From an uncultured Desulfovibrio sp. (GTDB taxonomy: Bacteria; Desulfobacterota; Desulfovibrionia; Desulfovibrionales; Desulfovibrionaceae): a DNA stretch of 9,930 nucleotides. The stretch covers positions 1 through 9,930 of the forward strand of contig CALBAX010000033.1 of assembly GCA_937926875.1 (NCBI GenBank). The letters are read 5' to 3'. The notes beneath the pieces were generated by a model, which saw nothing but the letters and a program-made list of their open reading frames with translations, was not told the DNA's origin and searched no databases. Position 1 is the first letter of the stretch. Each line of letters starts with the position of its first letter. Shown piece after piece: positions 1 to 5,894 of the stretch. The position numbers were made by a program, and so were the translations under genes.

Positions 1-2
1 AG

Positions 3-83
3 TACATGTGTGCCGGCTCCGTTTCCTTCGCCCAGCCCCCAATTTCGGAAAAACTTTCGTCCATCTCTAACCACTCCCCCTAG
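3..83 (+). CDS. C-terminal end of a preceding gene (partial, probably phage tail)
   Basis: An open frame enters from the left edge in the phase starting at base 3 and stops at TAG 81-83. It gives 26 residues ending in LSSISNHSP. The stop lies directly against the ribosome site of the next gene, the packing expected for consecutive genes of a phage tail operon. Another frame is also open for 67 bases, so the choice rests on stop position and context. No family can be named from so short a piece; a tail or tail-fibre protein is inferred only from the next gene. Confidence 0.4.
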   Translation, partial: YMCAGSVSFAQPPISEKLSSISNHSP

Positions 84-95
84 AAGGAGATTGCT

Positions 96-698
96 ATGGC
101 AGCCATGATGTACATGTTCGACGTGAAGACCCGCGAGTACAAGGGCTCTCGCCCGGCGCAGGAAGTCAACGGCAAGCCTCTGACCAGGAGCGCGACTGCC
201 ACCACCACGCCGCCGCCTGCCTCCATCCCGGAAGGGCATGTCGCCCGCTGGACGGGGAGAGAATGGGAGCTGGTGGAGGATCACCGCCAGCATCTGGACA
301 GCAAGGGCACAAAGCAGGGCGGCACGCCGTACTGGCTGCCGTCCGAGGGTGACGACTGGCAGAGCCAGCCCCGCTACACCGAAGACCTTGGCCCGCTGCC
401 GTCTGGTGCGGTCACGGTGCGTCTGGAAAAGCCCCTGTCTGTCGTGAAAGAAGAAAAAGAGCGTGAAATCAGGTCTGCCTGCGATGCGGCCATCATCGCC
501 AGCCTCACCATGCCTGCCGCCAGCCCTTCCGTGACTGAGGTATCAGTGGCGGCTGCCTCCCTGGCTGCTGTTGATCCTGATGGTCCTGAAACTATCCTCG
601 CGCTGCATGCGGCTCGTCGGGACGAGCTGCTGGCCCTCATCCAGGCTGCTGACAGCGTCGCTGCCGTCCAGTCCGTGGAGGTGACGTATGCAGTCTGA
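96..698 (+). CDS. Prophage tail-fibre-assembly-like protein (DUF4376-like C-terminus)
   Basis: This 200-residue protein starts at an ATG six bases after AAGGAG (84-89). The N-terminal part (about 1-40) is a short segment with a proline-rich linker (TTTPPPAS). Next comes IPEGHVARWTGREWELVEDH (about 44-63), the 'pegkva-w-g-eWelveDhRg' pattern common in caudoviral tail-fibre assembly or chaperone proteins. The C-terminal half (about 115-200) begins with a charged helix (VVKEEKEREIRSACD) and continues as an Ala-rich helical tail resembling DUF4376 proteins of prophages. In such proteins the role is assisting or decorating tail fibres. It overlaps the next gene by 11 bases, suggesting co-expression. 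The family call is by recognition of pattern and order, with no catalytic motif to confirm it. Confidence 0.65.
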   Translation: MAAMMYMFDVKTREYKGSRPAQEVNGKPLTRSATATTTPPPASIPEGHVARWTGREWELVEDHRQHLDSKGTKQGGTPYWLPSEGDDWQSQPRYTEDLGPLPSGAVTVRLEKPLSVVKEEKEREIRSACDAAIIASLTMPAASPSVTEVSVAAASLAAVDPDGPETILALHAARRDELLALIQAADSVAAVQSVEVTYAV

Positions 699-855
699 GC
701 CCGTCCCAGATGCCCGGGCGCGGGGCCAAGGCGTCCCCTTCCAGAGGATTCGCCGGATCACTGGCTATCTGGTCGGTACGCTTGATCGCTTCAACAATGC
801 CAAGCGTGCAGAGGAATGGGATCGGGTGAAGCACGGCTTGGGAGGGCAGCGATGA
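688..855 (+). CDS. 55-residue protein resembling the glycyl-radical C-terminus of anaerobic ribonucleotide reductase NrdD
   Basis: The frame starts at ATG 688, six bases after GGAGG (677-681), and ends at TGA 853-855. It overlaps the stop of the upstream gene and shares an ATGA with the next start. Residues about 20-50 contain RIRRITGYLVGTLDRFNN followed by AKRAEEWDRVKHG. This fits the end of class III ribonucleotide reductases: the R-x-x-G-Y glycyl-radical loop, then F/W-N-x-A/G-K-x-x-E and a basic R-V-K-H end. Gly26 would be the radical glycine. The whole catalytic barrel and the four-cysteine zinc site of NrdD are absent, so it cannot reduce ribonucleotides alone. It could be a spare radical domain in the manner of GrcA/YfiD, a relic, or a phage protein that merely resembles the motif. 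Similar tiny proteins in Desulfovibrio prophages are, from memory, annotated as NrdD. Confidence 0.7.
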   Translation: MQSEPVPDARARGQGVPFQRIRRITGYLVGTLDRFNNAKRAEEWDRVKHGLGGQR

Positions 856-1604
856 CCGGCGGTGAAGGGTCGGACAGATCCTGCGGCATCATCGAGGAGC
901 AGTACATCACGGCTCCCCTGAGCCGGGGAGGCGACGGCATCACGGTGTACGGCAGCGACGGCCTCGTAATTATCCGCAACTGCACGGTGGATATGGGCCG
1001 CTGGCCCCTGGACAAGCTGGATGAAGGAATCTCCGGCGTGGACGGGGCGCGTGCCGTGATCCGCCGTACACGGGTGACGAGAGTGGGAAAGGCCATCCTG
1101 TGGGGCAACGGCGATTACCCGGATACGGATCCGGACGCGGAGCTAGTGCTGGAGGATTGTATCATCCGGGATGTTGGCCGCCGTGCTCCGGAGGCCCAGG
1201 ATGGTGTGCGCGTCATCATGCGTCGCTGCGTGATCCGCAACTGGGGCATTGGCAGCCGCTTCTCGGTGCGGAGTTTCGGGGCCTGGGCGCACGATGGGGC
1301 CAGTATCCGGGCCGAAGACTGCGTTTTCTGGCAGGATGGCTTTTGGCAGTCCGGGCTGCGGGGCTTTGTGGTCGATCTGGCCAACTGGATTGGCTGGTGC
1401 TTCAACCGGCGGGACTGGAACCCGTTGCACTGGCTTTTGCCCGGTGTTTGCCGGGGTCTCACTGCCAGCCAGAAGGGAAAGGTCAGTGCCAGTCGTTGCT
1501 GGACGAATCGCTGGTGGATCAGGCTGCAGGGGCATCGAGGCCCCAGGATGTCCAAACGGGAGGCTTTGGCCCTCATGGCGGAATTGGAAGGCAGGCTGCT
1601 TTGA
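852..1604 (+). CDS. Right-handed parallel beta-helix protein (pectate-lyase-like), prophage
   Basis: I chose ATG 852 because it overlaps the stop of the previous gene (ATGA) and follows GGAGGG (840-845). An in-frame ATG at 816 lacks this context. The 250-residue product has repeated beta-helix-type coils, such as GITVYGSDGLVIIRNCTV, VDGARAVIRRTRVTRV, AELVLEDCIIRDV, VRVIMRRCVIRNWG and ASIRAEDCVFWQ. Each has the alternating hydrophobic strand and turn asparagine or cysteine of pectate-lyase-like folds. A conserved-looking AILWGNGDYP lies near residue 85. After about residue 175 the helix gives way to a Trp-rich segment (DLANWIGWCFNRRDWNPL) and a basic tail. In phages such proteins are often tail-spike polysaccharide-binding or cleaving enzymes. 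No catalytic residues can be assigned here, so enzymatic activity is inferred only. Confidence 0.7.
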   Translation: MTGGEGSDRSCGIIEEQYITAPLSRGGDGITVYGSDGLVIIRNCTVDMGRWPLDKLDEGISGVDGARAVIRRTRVTRVGKAILWGNGDYPDTDPDAELVLEDCIIRDVGRRAPEAQDGVRVIMRRCVIRNWGIGSRFSVRSFGAWAHDGASIRAEDCVFWQDGFWQSGLRGFVVDLANWIGWCFNRRDWNPLHWLLPGVCRGLTASQKGKVSASRCWTNRWWIRLQGHRGPRMSKREALALMAELEGRLL

Positions 1605-1648
1605 CGGTAGGGGCATTCGCTCGCATAGTGCCGGAAAGGAGAGGTGCT

Positions 1649-2704
1649 ATGCCTGTGATTTTTTTGCCGTATAAGAAGAAGCCCTGGATCTGCAAATTTC
1701 GGGAACCATGGAGCGGGCGTCCGCGCATCCGCTCTTTCAGCAGCGAACAGGAGGCGCTGGACTTCGAGAGGGTCCAGCGCCTTATTTTTGAGCGGGAGAA
1801 AGCCCTGGTGCGCCGGGCCAGATACAGAGGCCGCCAGCCGGAGAAAACGCTCACTGTGGCCGAGTTGCTGTCAGCCTATATCGAGGCCCGGCAGAGCCTG
1901 TCCACGAGGACGACGGCCATGCAGCACCTCCGCAGTTTTGCGGACATCTACGGGCACCGAAAAGCGCACTGCATCAGCGTGGACGATGTGCTGGCGTGGA
2001 TGGAGATAATGCGCCAGCGCGGGGCTGGCGCCGCCACGGTCAGCCGAAGGGCGGCCATCCTCAAGGGGGCATGGGCATGGGCCTGCCGCAGCCGGCATTT
2101 GGACAGCAACGCGCTATCCGTGCTGCGCATCCCCACCGTGCGCTCGCAGCGCATCGACCCTCCCACGTTGCAGGAGGCCCGGCGTCTGTACGCTGTGGCT
2201 GCGGAGCATGTGCAGCGGGTGATTGCTCTGGGCATGGGTATGGGGCCGCGCATCGGCCCCAGCGAGCTTTTTCGACTGCGCTGGCTGGACGTTGATCTGG
2301 ATAGTCGCCTGATCCGCATGCCCAATGCCCGCAAGGGCGCTGAGTTCGAGGCCCGGAGCATCCCTGTCCGTGACGATCTGCTGCCCCTGCTACGGCGTTG
2401 GCAGCAGACGGATGCCGCAGCAGGCGTGGAGTTCGTCGTGCATTACCGCGGCCGCCCGGTGCTTTCCATCAGCAGGGCATGGCACAACGCCCTGCGCAGA
2501 GCCGGGATCGGCAGACGCCTTCGCCCCTATGATCTGCGCCATGCCTTCGCCTCCCACGCCCTGGATCACGGTGCTGACCGCAAATGCGTCGCCGAGGTCA
2601 TGGGACACAAGAACGAAGGCATGCTGCTGCAAATCTATCAGCATACGCTGCTGCGCCAGCGCCGCCGGGCCGTCAACGCCGGGCCAGGAATATGTAAAAA
2701 GTGA
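1649..2704 (+). CDS. Phage tyrosine recombinase / integrase
   Basis: The start is ATG 1649, seven bases after AAAGGAG (1635-1641). The open frame continues far upstream only because it shadows the beta-helix gene. The 351-residue product has a short N-terminal region rich in basic and aromatic residues (PYKKKPWICKFREPWSG). A core-binding SAM-like domain follows (about 67-150), then the catalytic domain (about 170-340). Visible active-site elements are Arg201 (GPRIGPSELFRLRW), Lys229 (NARKGAEFEARSIPV), Arg297 in PYDLRHAFASH, His320 in VMGHKN and the nucleophile Tyr330 (LLQIYQHTL). The usual first histidine of the HxxR box is Tyr294. It is expected to cut and rejoin att sites for integration and excision of the element to its left. 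It lies last in the phage cluster, just before the composition switches from GC-rich to AT-rich, consistent with an element boundary nearby. Confidence 0.93.
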   Translation: MPVIFLPYKKKPWICKFREPWSGRPRIRSFSSEQEALDFERVQRLIFEREKALVRRARYRGRQPEKTLTVAELLSAYIEARQSLSTRTTAMQHLRSFADIYGHRKAHCISVDDVLAWMEIMRQRGAGAATVSRRAAILKGAWAWACRSRHLDSNALSVLRIPTVRSQRIDPPTLQEARRLYAVAAEHVQRVIALGMGMGPRIGPSELFRLRWLDVDLDSRLIRMPNARKGAEFEARSIPVRDDLLPLLRRWQQTDAAAGVEFVVHYRGRPVLSISRAWHNALRRAGIGRRLRPYDLRHAFASHALDHGADRKCVAEVMGHKNEGMLLQIYQHTLLRQRRRAVNAGPGICKK

Positions 2705-2740
2705 ATTTAGTAAGTACCATAAACAAAATTTTGTAAAGAC

Positions 2741-2795
2741 AAATAGCCTGTTATCTAGGAAGTGGCGGTTGCTTCTTAGATAATAGGCTATTTTA
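2741..2795. terminator. Long-stem terminator between convergent genes
   Basis: A 22-bp stem (2741-2762 with 2772-2793, two G-T wobbles) has a 9-base loop and is followed by TTTT on the + strand. It lies between the integrase and the convergent GIY-YIG gene, so it probably stops integrase transcription. On the - strand the tail is less U-rich (GTCTTTAC), so bidirectional action is possible but weaker. Confidence 0.8.
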
Positions 2796-2812
2796 TATTT
2801 AAACTAATATTG

Positions 2813-3199
2813 TTAATTTGAACAATTTTTTACTGGACAGTGAACATTATTCATCTTGTTTGGCTTATCTGGATGTATTTTATTTGTTATAGATTTGTAA
2901 AAAATATGAAAATCTTTGCACTCTTGAATATACGCATCTTCTTTTGATGAAGCTATTTTGAATGAAAAAAACTCATATTTATTTCTATCACTTAGATGTT
3001 GTAAAAGTCTTGATTGTAGATTTGTATCTGATCTTCCAATGTAGATAGGATTTTCATTTACATCTTTATTCCCTAATCTATAATTCCCAATTGTAAATTC
3101 ATCTACATATTTTTTTATATTGTATTCAGTAAATTTATGTACCATGTATGTGTCTTTATTATGAAAATAATTTTGTAAGTAATTATAAAGTGACATCAT
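2813..3199 (-). CDS. GIY-YIG-like nuclease domain protein, AT-rich
   Basis: The 128-residue product contains GNYRLG (about 38-43), PIYIGRSDT (51-59, the YIG part), Arg64 in LQSRLLQHL, and Glu93 in AYIQECKDFH. A C-terminal HPDKPNK...CPVKNC tail follows. The order Gly-x-Tyr, Tyr-Ile-Gly-Arg, Arg, Glu matches the GIY-YIG nuclease fold, whose members cut DNA. The HPxxPxxxxxxxCPxxxC tail is seen in small bacterial GIY-YIG proteins. An earlier in-frame ATG at 3238 would give 141 residues, but it has no ribosome site and lies only a few bases from the predicted transcription start. ATG 3199 follows AAAGGG (3207-3212) with good spacing, so I prefer it. The gene is far more AT-rich than the phage and island genes on either side, indicating transfer. 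Catalytic competence is unproven because the loop before YIG is unusual. Confidence 0.72.
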   Translation of the reverse strand: MMSLYNYLQNYFHNKDTYMVHKFTEYNIKKYVDEFTIGNYRLGNKDVNENPIYIGRSDTNLQSRLLQHLSDRNKYEFFSFKIASSKEDAYIQECKDFHIFYKSITNKIHPDKPNKMNNVHCPVKNCSN

Positions 3200-3248
3200 A
3201 TTTTTTCCCTTTAATTTTTTATATTTCCATTCCGCCATATGGATTTTT

Positions 3249-3277
3249 ATTATACAATAATACTATAACAATGTCAA
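3249..3277 (-). promoter_or_regulatory. Consensus sigma-70 promoter for the GIY-YIG gene
   Basis: Reading the - strand, TTGACA (3272-3277) and TATAAT (3249-3254) are separated by exactly 17 bases, a perfect consensus. The predicted start of transcription is near 3242. That leaves a leader of about 40 bases to the ATG at 3199 and supports that start over the ATG at 3238. Confidence 0.85.
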
Positions 3278-3363
3278 TAGGTGTTTCTATATTATATTGT
3301 TTTCTAAATAATATTTCATAGAGATGCATACACTTTGACAAAAGGCAGAAAATTGCCATTTAG

Positions 3364-3439
3364 CCGATTTTCTTCACTTTTTTGTGTACGACAACGCCGC
3401 TATATTGTATAGATAAGTTATTGAAATTCAATAACTTAC
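3364..3439 (+). promoter_or_regulatory. Promoter/operator copy 1, with 25-bp palindrome
   Basis: This is the first of two near-identical control regions (the other is at 4610-4686). It contains TGTACG (3385-3390), a 17-base spacer and TATAGA (3408-3413), a plausible promoter with a poor -35 box. Immediately after lies a perfect palindrome at 3414-3438, arms TAAGTTATTGAA and TTCAATAACTTA around one central base. Transcription should start near 3420, inside the palindrome, so the element is more likely a protein-binding operator than an RNA hairpin. Upstream, 3278-3363 is AT-rich sequence in which I see no gene; a TTGACA at 3335 has no good -10 partner. Confidence 0.75.
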
Positions 3440-3456
3440 CTCAAAGGAGCCTGAGA

Positions 3457-3711
3457 ATGAGCAGCTACACCGTTATCCGCAATGCCAGCTACATCCTGTT
3501 TCATGTTTCCTGCAAGAACTTGCCGGAAAGCACTGTGGGAGAGCTGGGCTACCGTTTCCGCACTGGTGACATGGAGGGTGCTTCGAGCGTCGTCAGCTGG
3601 TTCATGGATGAGCTGCGCGAAACCATGTCGGAAGACGCCATCAGAAAGGCCTTCATCCTTCTGGACATCGTCAACCACGAGATGCTGGAAGAGATCATCG
3701 AAGGGGCCTAG
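3457..3711 (+). CDS. Small acidic protein of unknown function (84 residues)
   Basis: The ATG at 3457 follows AAGGAG (3444-3449). An earlier in-frame ATG at 3382 would run through the operator and is rejected. The product begins MSSYTVIRNASYILFHVSCK and continues as a largely helical, acidic protein with FRTGDMEGASSVVSWFMDEL and ending in MLEEIIEGA. I recognise no domain; there is no signal peptide, membrane segment or zinc motif. It is the first gene of a two-gene operon with the DUF3560 gene 69 bases downstream, under promoter/operator copy 1. Its small size and position are compatible with a regulator or accessory factor, but nothing in the sequence shows this. Confidence 0.7.
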   Translation: MSSYTVIRNASYILFHVSCKNLPESTVGELGYRFRTGDMEGASSVVSWFMDELRETMSEDAIRKAFILLDIVNHEMLEEIIEGA

Positions 3712-3723
3712 TCCGCACTCCTC

Positions 3724-3753
3724 CTGCCCCGGTGGTGCCACACGCCGGGGCAG
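3724..3753 (+). other. Intergenic GC hairpin 1
   Basis: A perfect 9-bp stem (CTGCCCCGG with CCGGGGCAG) encloses a 12-base loop containing TGGTGCCACA. There is no T-run after it, so it is not a standard terminator. It lies between two co-oriented genes and just upstream of a ribosome site. Its sequence is closely similar to hairpin 2 at 5059-5080. Confidence 0.7.
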
Positions 3754-3780
3754 GGCAACCTCAACCAAAAGGACACCATC

Positions 3781-4566
3781 ATGAACAGCTACGAAGAAAA
3801 GCAGGAAGCCCGCCGGGCACGCTACGAAGAAAAGGCCAGCCGGCTGCGTGACGAAGCGCACCGGCTCCACGACCAGGCCCACGAGATGGCCTCGGCCATC
3901 CCCTTTGGCCAGCCCATCCTCGTGGGGCATCACTCCGAGGGCCGGGACAGGCGCTACCGCGACCGCATCCACAATACGTTCGGCAAGGCCTTCGCCACCA
4001 TGGACAAGGCCGATTACTACGAGGAGAAGGCCGCCAAGGTCGGGAGCGGCGGCATCTCCAGCGATGATCCTGATGCCCTGGACAAGCTCAATGACAAGCT
4101 GGAGAACCTGCGGCGGAACCACGAGTTCATGAAGGCAGCCAATGCCGCCATCCGCAAGGGCAAGACGCCCGAAGCCAAACTGGCGAACCTCATGGCGCTG
4201 GGCGTGAGCGAAGGGGCGGCGCAGGACATCCTCAAGCCTGACTGCCTGGGGCGTGTGGGCTTCGCGCCGTACTCCCTCCAGAACAGCAACGCCAACATCC
4301 GCCGGGTGGAGCAGCGCATCCGCGAACTGGAGCGGGCCGCCGCTGCCGAGAGCAGGGAAGAGGAAGGGCAGGGATACACCTACCGGGAGGACACTGGGGA
4401 GAACCGGGTGATGTTCCTCTTTCCGGGCAAGCCCGATGACGATACCCGCCAGCTGCTCAAGAGTAACGGCTTCCGCTGGTCGCCCACCAGAAAGGCGTGG
4501 GTGCGGATGCTGAACGGTCGTGGCCGTTTCGCCGCCATGTGCGTCCGGGAAAGGCTGGACGCCTGA
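3781..4566 (+). CDS. DUF3560 domain protein
   Basis: The 261-residue product starts at ATG 3781 after AAAAGGA (3767-3773). The N-terminal half is strongly charged and helical (EEKQEARRARYEEKASRL, DEAHRLHDQAHEMA). It then has the hallmark PFGQPILVGHHSEGRDRRYR (41-60) and a KADYYEEKAA segment of DUF3560. A coiled-coil stretch follows (about 98-125), then a second at about 172-195. The C-terminal part (about 199-245) has a beta-rich DTGENRVMFLFPG and LLKSNGFRWSPTRKAWVRML, a module I know from plasmid and ICE proteins. DUF3560 proteins occur mainly on mobile elements and have no established function that I know of. The gene is second in its operon and ends directly before a strong terminator. Confidence 0.85.
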   Translation: MNSYEEKQEARRARYEEKASRLRDEAHRLHDQAHEMASAIPFGQPILVGHHSEGRDRRYRDRIHNTFGKAFATMDKADYYEEKAAKVGSGGISSDDPDALDKLNDKLENLRRNHEFMKAANAAIRKGKTPEAKLANLMALGVSEGAAQDILKPDCLGRVGFAPYSLQNSNANIRRVEQRIRELERAAAAESREEEGQGYTYREDTGENRVMFLFPGKPDDDTRQLLKSNGFRWSPTRKAWVRMLNGRGRFAAMCVRERLDA

Positions 4567-4573
4567 TGAGCAA

Positions 4574-4600
4574 GCCCCGCTTCGGCGGGGCGTTTTTTTT
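4574..4600 (+). terminator. Rho-independent terminator after the DUF3560 gene
   Basis: The stem GCCCCGC/GCGGGGC (4574-4580 with 4585-4591) has a stable TTCG tetraloop and is followed by eight T residues (4593-4600). It begins eight bases after the stop codon, ending the first island operon and insulating it from promoter copy 2. Confidence 0.95.
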
Positions 4601-4609
4601 GCTATTTTC

Positions 4610-4686
4610 CCGATTTCATTCACCTTTTTTATGTACGCAGGGGAGCTAATATTGTATAGATAAGTTATTGAAATTCAATAAGTTAC
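4610..4686 (+). promoter_or_regulatory. Promoter/operator copy 2, with imperfect 25-bp palindrome
   Basis: This repeats the control region of 3364-3439, including a 33-base stretch that is identical (4649-4681 and 3402-3434). TGTACG (4632-4637), 17 bases and TATAGA (4655-4660) are again present. The palindrome at 4661-4685 differs from copy 1 by one base in the right arm (C to G), which breaks one pair. It drives the second island operon starting at 4705 and implies shared regulation of both operons. Confidence 0.75.
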
Positions 4687-4704
4687 AAAAAAGGAGAAAA
4701 GAAA

Positions 4705-5049
4705 ATGAGCACGGAATTTGACGTCCCTACCATGCTGGCCAACTTCGATGAGCGTTGGCCCCTCAAGGCCCCCTCGCTGGAGGTCACGCAGCAGCTCGCC
4801 GATCGTATGGTCGAGGGAGGGTATCACCGTCTGAGCGTCAACATGCGCCGCCTCAATAACGAACTTTTTTCTGACCAGTTGCCGGAAGTTAGCGCTGGCT
4901 ATCTGAACTTCGTCAAGCGGATGGTCATGAATCACGCCCGGATGCTTGGTCTTACGGGCAAGCGTCCAAGTGCAGCTGAAAGCCGTGCAGACAAGATCTT
5001 GCGTATCCGCGACAGCGATGGCCGCGCCACGGCCCGCCGCTTCTGCTAA
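4705..5049 (+). CDS. Unknown 114-residue protein
   Basis: The ATG at 4705 follows AAAAAAGGAG (ending 4696) at a suitable distance. The product starts MSTEFDVPTMLANFDERWPL, has a central helical part (LSVNMRRLNNELF, YLNFVKRMVMNHARML) and ends with a basic tail (ILRIRDSDGRATARRFC). No domain is recognised, and no membrane or export signal is seen. It is first in the second island operon, directly under promoter/operator copy 2, in the same position as the 84-residue protein of operon 1, although the two are not obviously related. The basic tail could fit nucleic-acid binding, but this is only a suggestion. Confidence 0.7.
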   Translation: MSTEFDVPTMLANFDERWPLKAPSLEVTQQLADRMVEGGYHRLSVNMRRLNNELFSDQLPEVSAGYLNFVKRMVMNHARMLGLTGKRPSAAESRADKILRIRDSDGRATARRFC

Positions 5050-5058
5050 CAAACAGCG

Positions 5059-5080
5059 CCCGGTCGTGCCACAGGCCGGG
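5059..5080 (+). other. Intergenic GC hairpin 2
   Basis: CCCGG (5059-5063) pairs with CCGGG (5076-5080), extendable by one G-T pair, around a loop containing TCGTGCCACAGG. The loop and flanks (GTGCCACA, then GGGTAGGG) match hairpin 1 closely, so the two are probably related copies. An AAAGGAG ribosome site follows at 5092. Confidence 0.55.
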
Positions 5081-5105
5081 TAGGGTACAACAAAGGAGCC
5101 ACCTC

Positions 5106-5843
5106 ATGCGCATCATGTTTTCCCCCCACATCCCCCAGGACAGCCCGGAATATCTGGGCCGCCTCGTCATCAGCTACAGCAGGGTCTACACGGTCGTCAG
5201 TACCCGCCAGAGCTATGGCAGGCCTGAGCTGTTCATCGCCACGCAGGAAGGGAATGATGGGCGTCCCTGCGGACACTGGGTTTCCCCCAAGGTCATCGCC
5301 GAGCCGTACCGCACCATCATCCACTGGCACCCCAATACGGAGTTTCGCGAAGATCCGGCCAGCTGCGAGGCCCTGTACCAGTCCGTCCTGCAGGCAGATG
5401 CCATCCGCGCCCAGGAGCAGGCCAAGGCGAAGCAGGAGCGCCGCGAGCAGGAAAGCCGGTGCGAGGCCTTCTGGCAGGAACACACGCCGGAATGGGCCAA
5501 GGGCTACCTCGTCGCCGAGTTGCGCGAGGATGAGAGCGACATCATGACCGATTATTTCGCGCATAGCGTGACCAGGCGCGTCCTGCTGGGCTTCTCCAAG
5601 TCCGACCGCAACAATTTCCGCGAGATGCGCAAGCTGGCGGCCACCTTCGGCCCCACGAAAAAGCTGGCCACGGAAGGGCAGGAGAATCGCGAGAACTACA
5701 CGGGCGGCTCCGGCTACTACCTGAGCGGCCCCTATCGCCGCTCCGGTTGGACGATCCGCAAGGAGAGCCTCAAGTACGGCCTGCCTCGCGGCAGCCAGGC
5801 CGTTCTGGATGTCGCCCACTGGCTGGAGACCGCTTCCCGCTAA
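5106..5843 (+). CDS. Unknown 245-residue island protein
   Basis: Translation from ATG 5106 follows AAAGGAG (5092-5098). An N-terminal part (1-90) has mixed strands (YLGRLVISYSRVYTVVSTRQ, IIHWHPNTEF). A short, highly charged helix follows (about 95-125, QEQAKAKQERREQES), then a conserved-looking segment EWAKGYLVAELREDESDIMT (129-148). The C-terminal part (about 155-245) includes RRVLLGFSKSDRNNFREM and SGPYRRSGWTIRKESL. I recognise no catalytic motif or named family. A diverged second copy of its last 46 codons is present at 7273-7413, so this gene or a close relative has taken part in duplication or recombination here. It lies in operon 2 between the 114- and 59-residue genes. Confidence 0.8.
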   Translation: MRIMFSPHIPQDSPEYLGRLVISYSRVYTVVSTRQSYGRPELFIATQEGNDGRPCGHWVSPKVIAEPYRTIIHWHPNTEFREDPASCEALYQSVLQADAIRAQEQAKAKQERREQESRCEAFWQEHTPEWAKGYLVAELREDESDIMTDYFAHSVTRRVLLGFSKSDRNNFREMRKLAATFGPTKKLATEGQENRENYTGGSGYYLSGPYRRSGWTIRKESLKYGLPRGSQAVLDVAHWLETASR

Positions 5844-5851
5844 ACGAGAAA

Positions 5852-5873
5852 GGCCCCGGCGGAAGCCGGGGCC
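5852..5873 (+). other. Intergenic GC hairpin 3
   Basis: A perfect 9-bp stem, GGCCCCGGC with GCCGGGGCC, closes a GGAA loop eight bases after the stop of the 245-residue gene. It is followed by AAAAGGAGCC rather than a T-run. A wobble-paired relative occurs at 7422-7443 behind the remnant copy of the gene. Confidence 0.75.
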
Positions 5874-5894
5874 ACAGAATAAAAGGAGCCTGAC

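Noticed and set aside
1143..1616. Long - strand frames opposite the beta-helix gene
   Set aside because: Two overlapping - strand frames exist here, both proline-rich and without recognisable motifs; the + strand beta-helix repeats explain the sequence.
1100..1648. N-terminal extension of the integrase frame
   Set aside because: It overlaps the beta-helix gene out of frame with no phage domain, whereas ATG 1649 has an ideal ribosome site and gives a normal integrase length.
2741..2793. Long inverted repeat as an att site or insertion-sequence end
   Set aside because: Single palindrome with a small loop and T-tail between two convergent genes fits a terminator; no second copy or transposase is visible.
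3335..3363. TTGACA at 3335-3340 as an extra + strand promoter
   Set aside because: At 16-18 bases spacing the only -10 candidates are CATTTA or ATTTAG, too poor to support; the TGTACG-17-TATAGA element conserved in both copies is better.
3436..4623. 395-codon open frame on the - strand opposite the DUF3560 gene
   Set aside because: It is a shadow of GC-rich coding on the + strand: it runs through the terminator and operator, and its product has the His/Pro/Val-rich look of an antisense frame. The + strand gene has a recognised domain and ribosome site.
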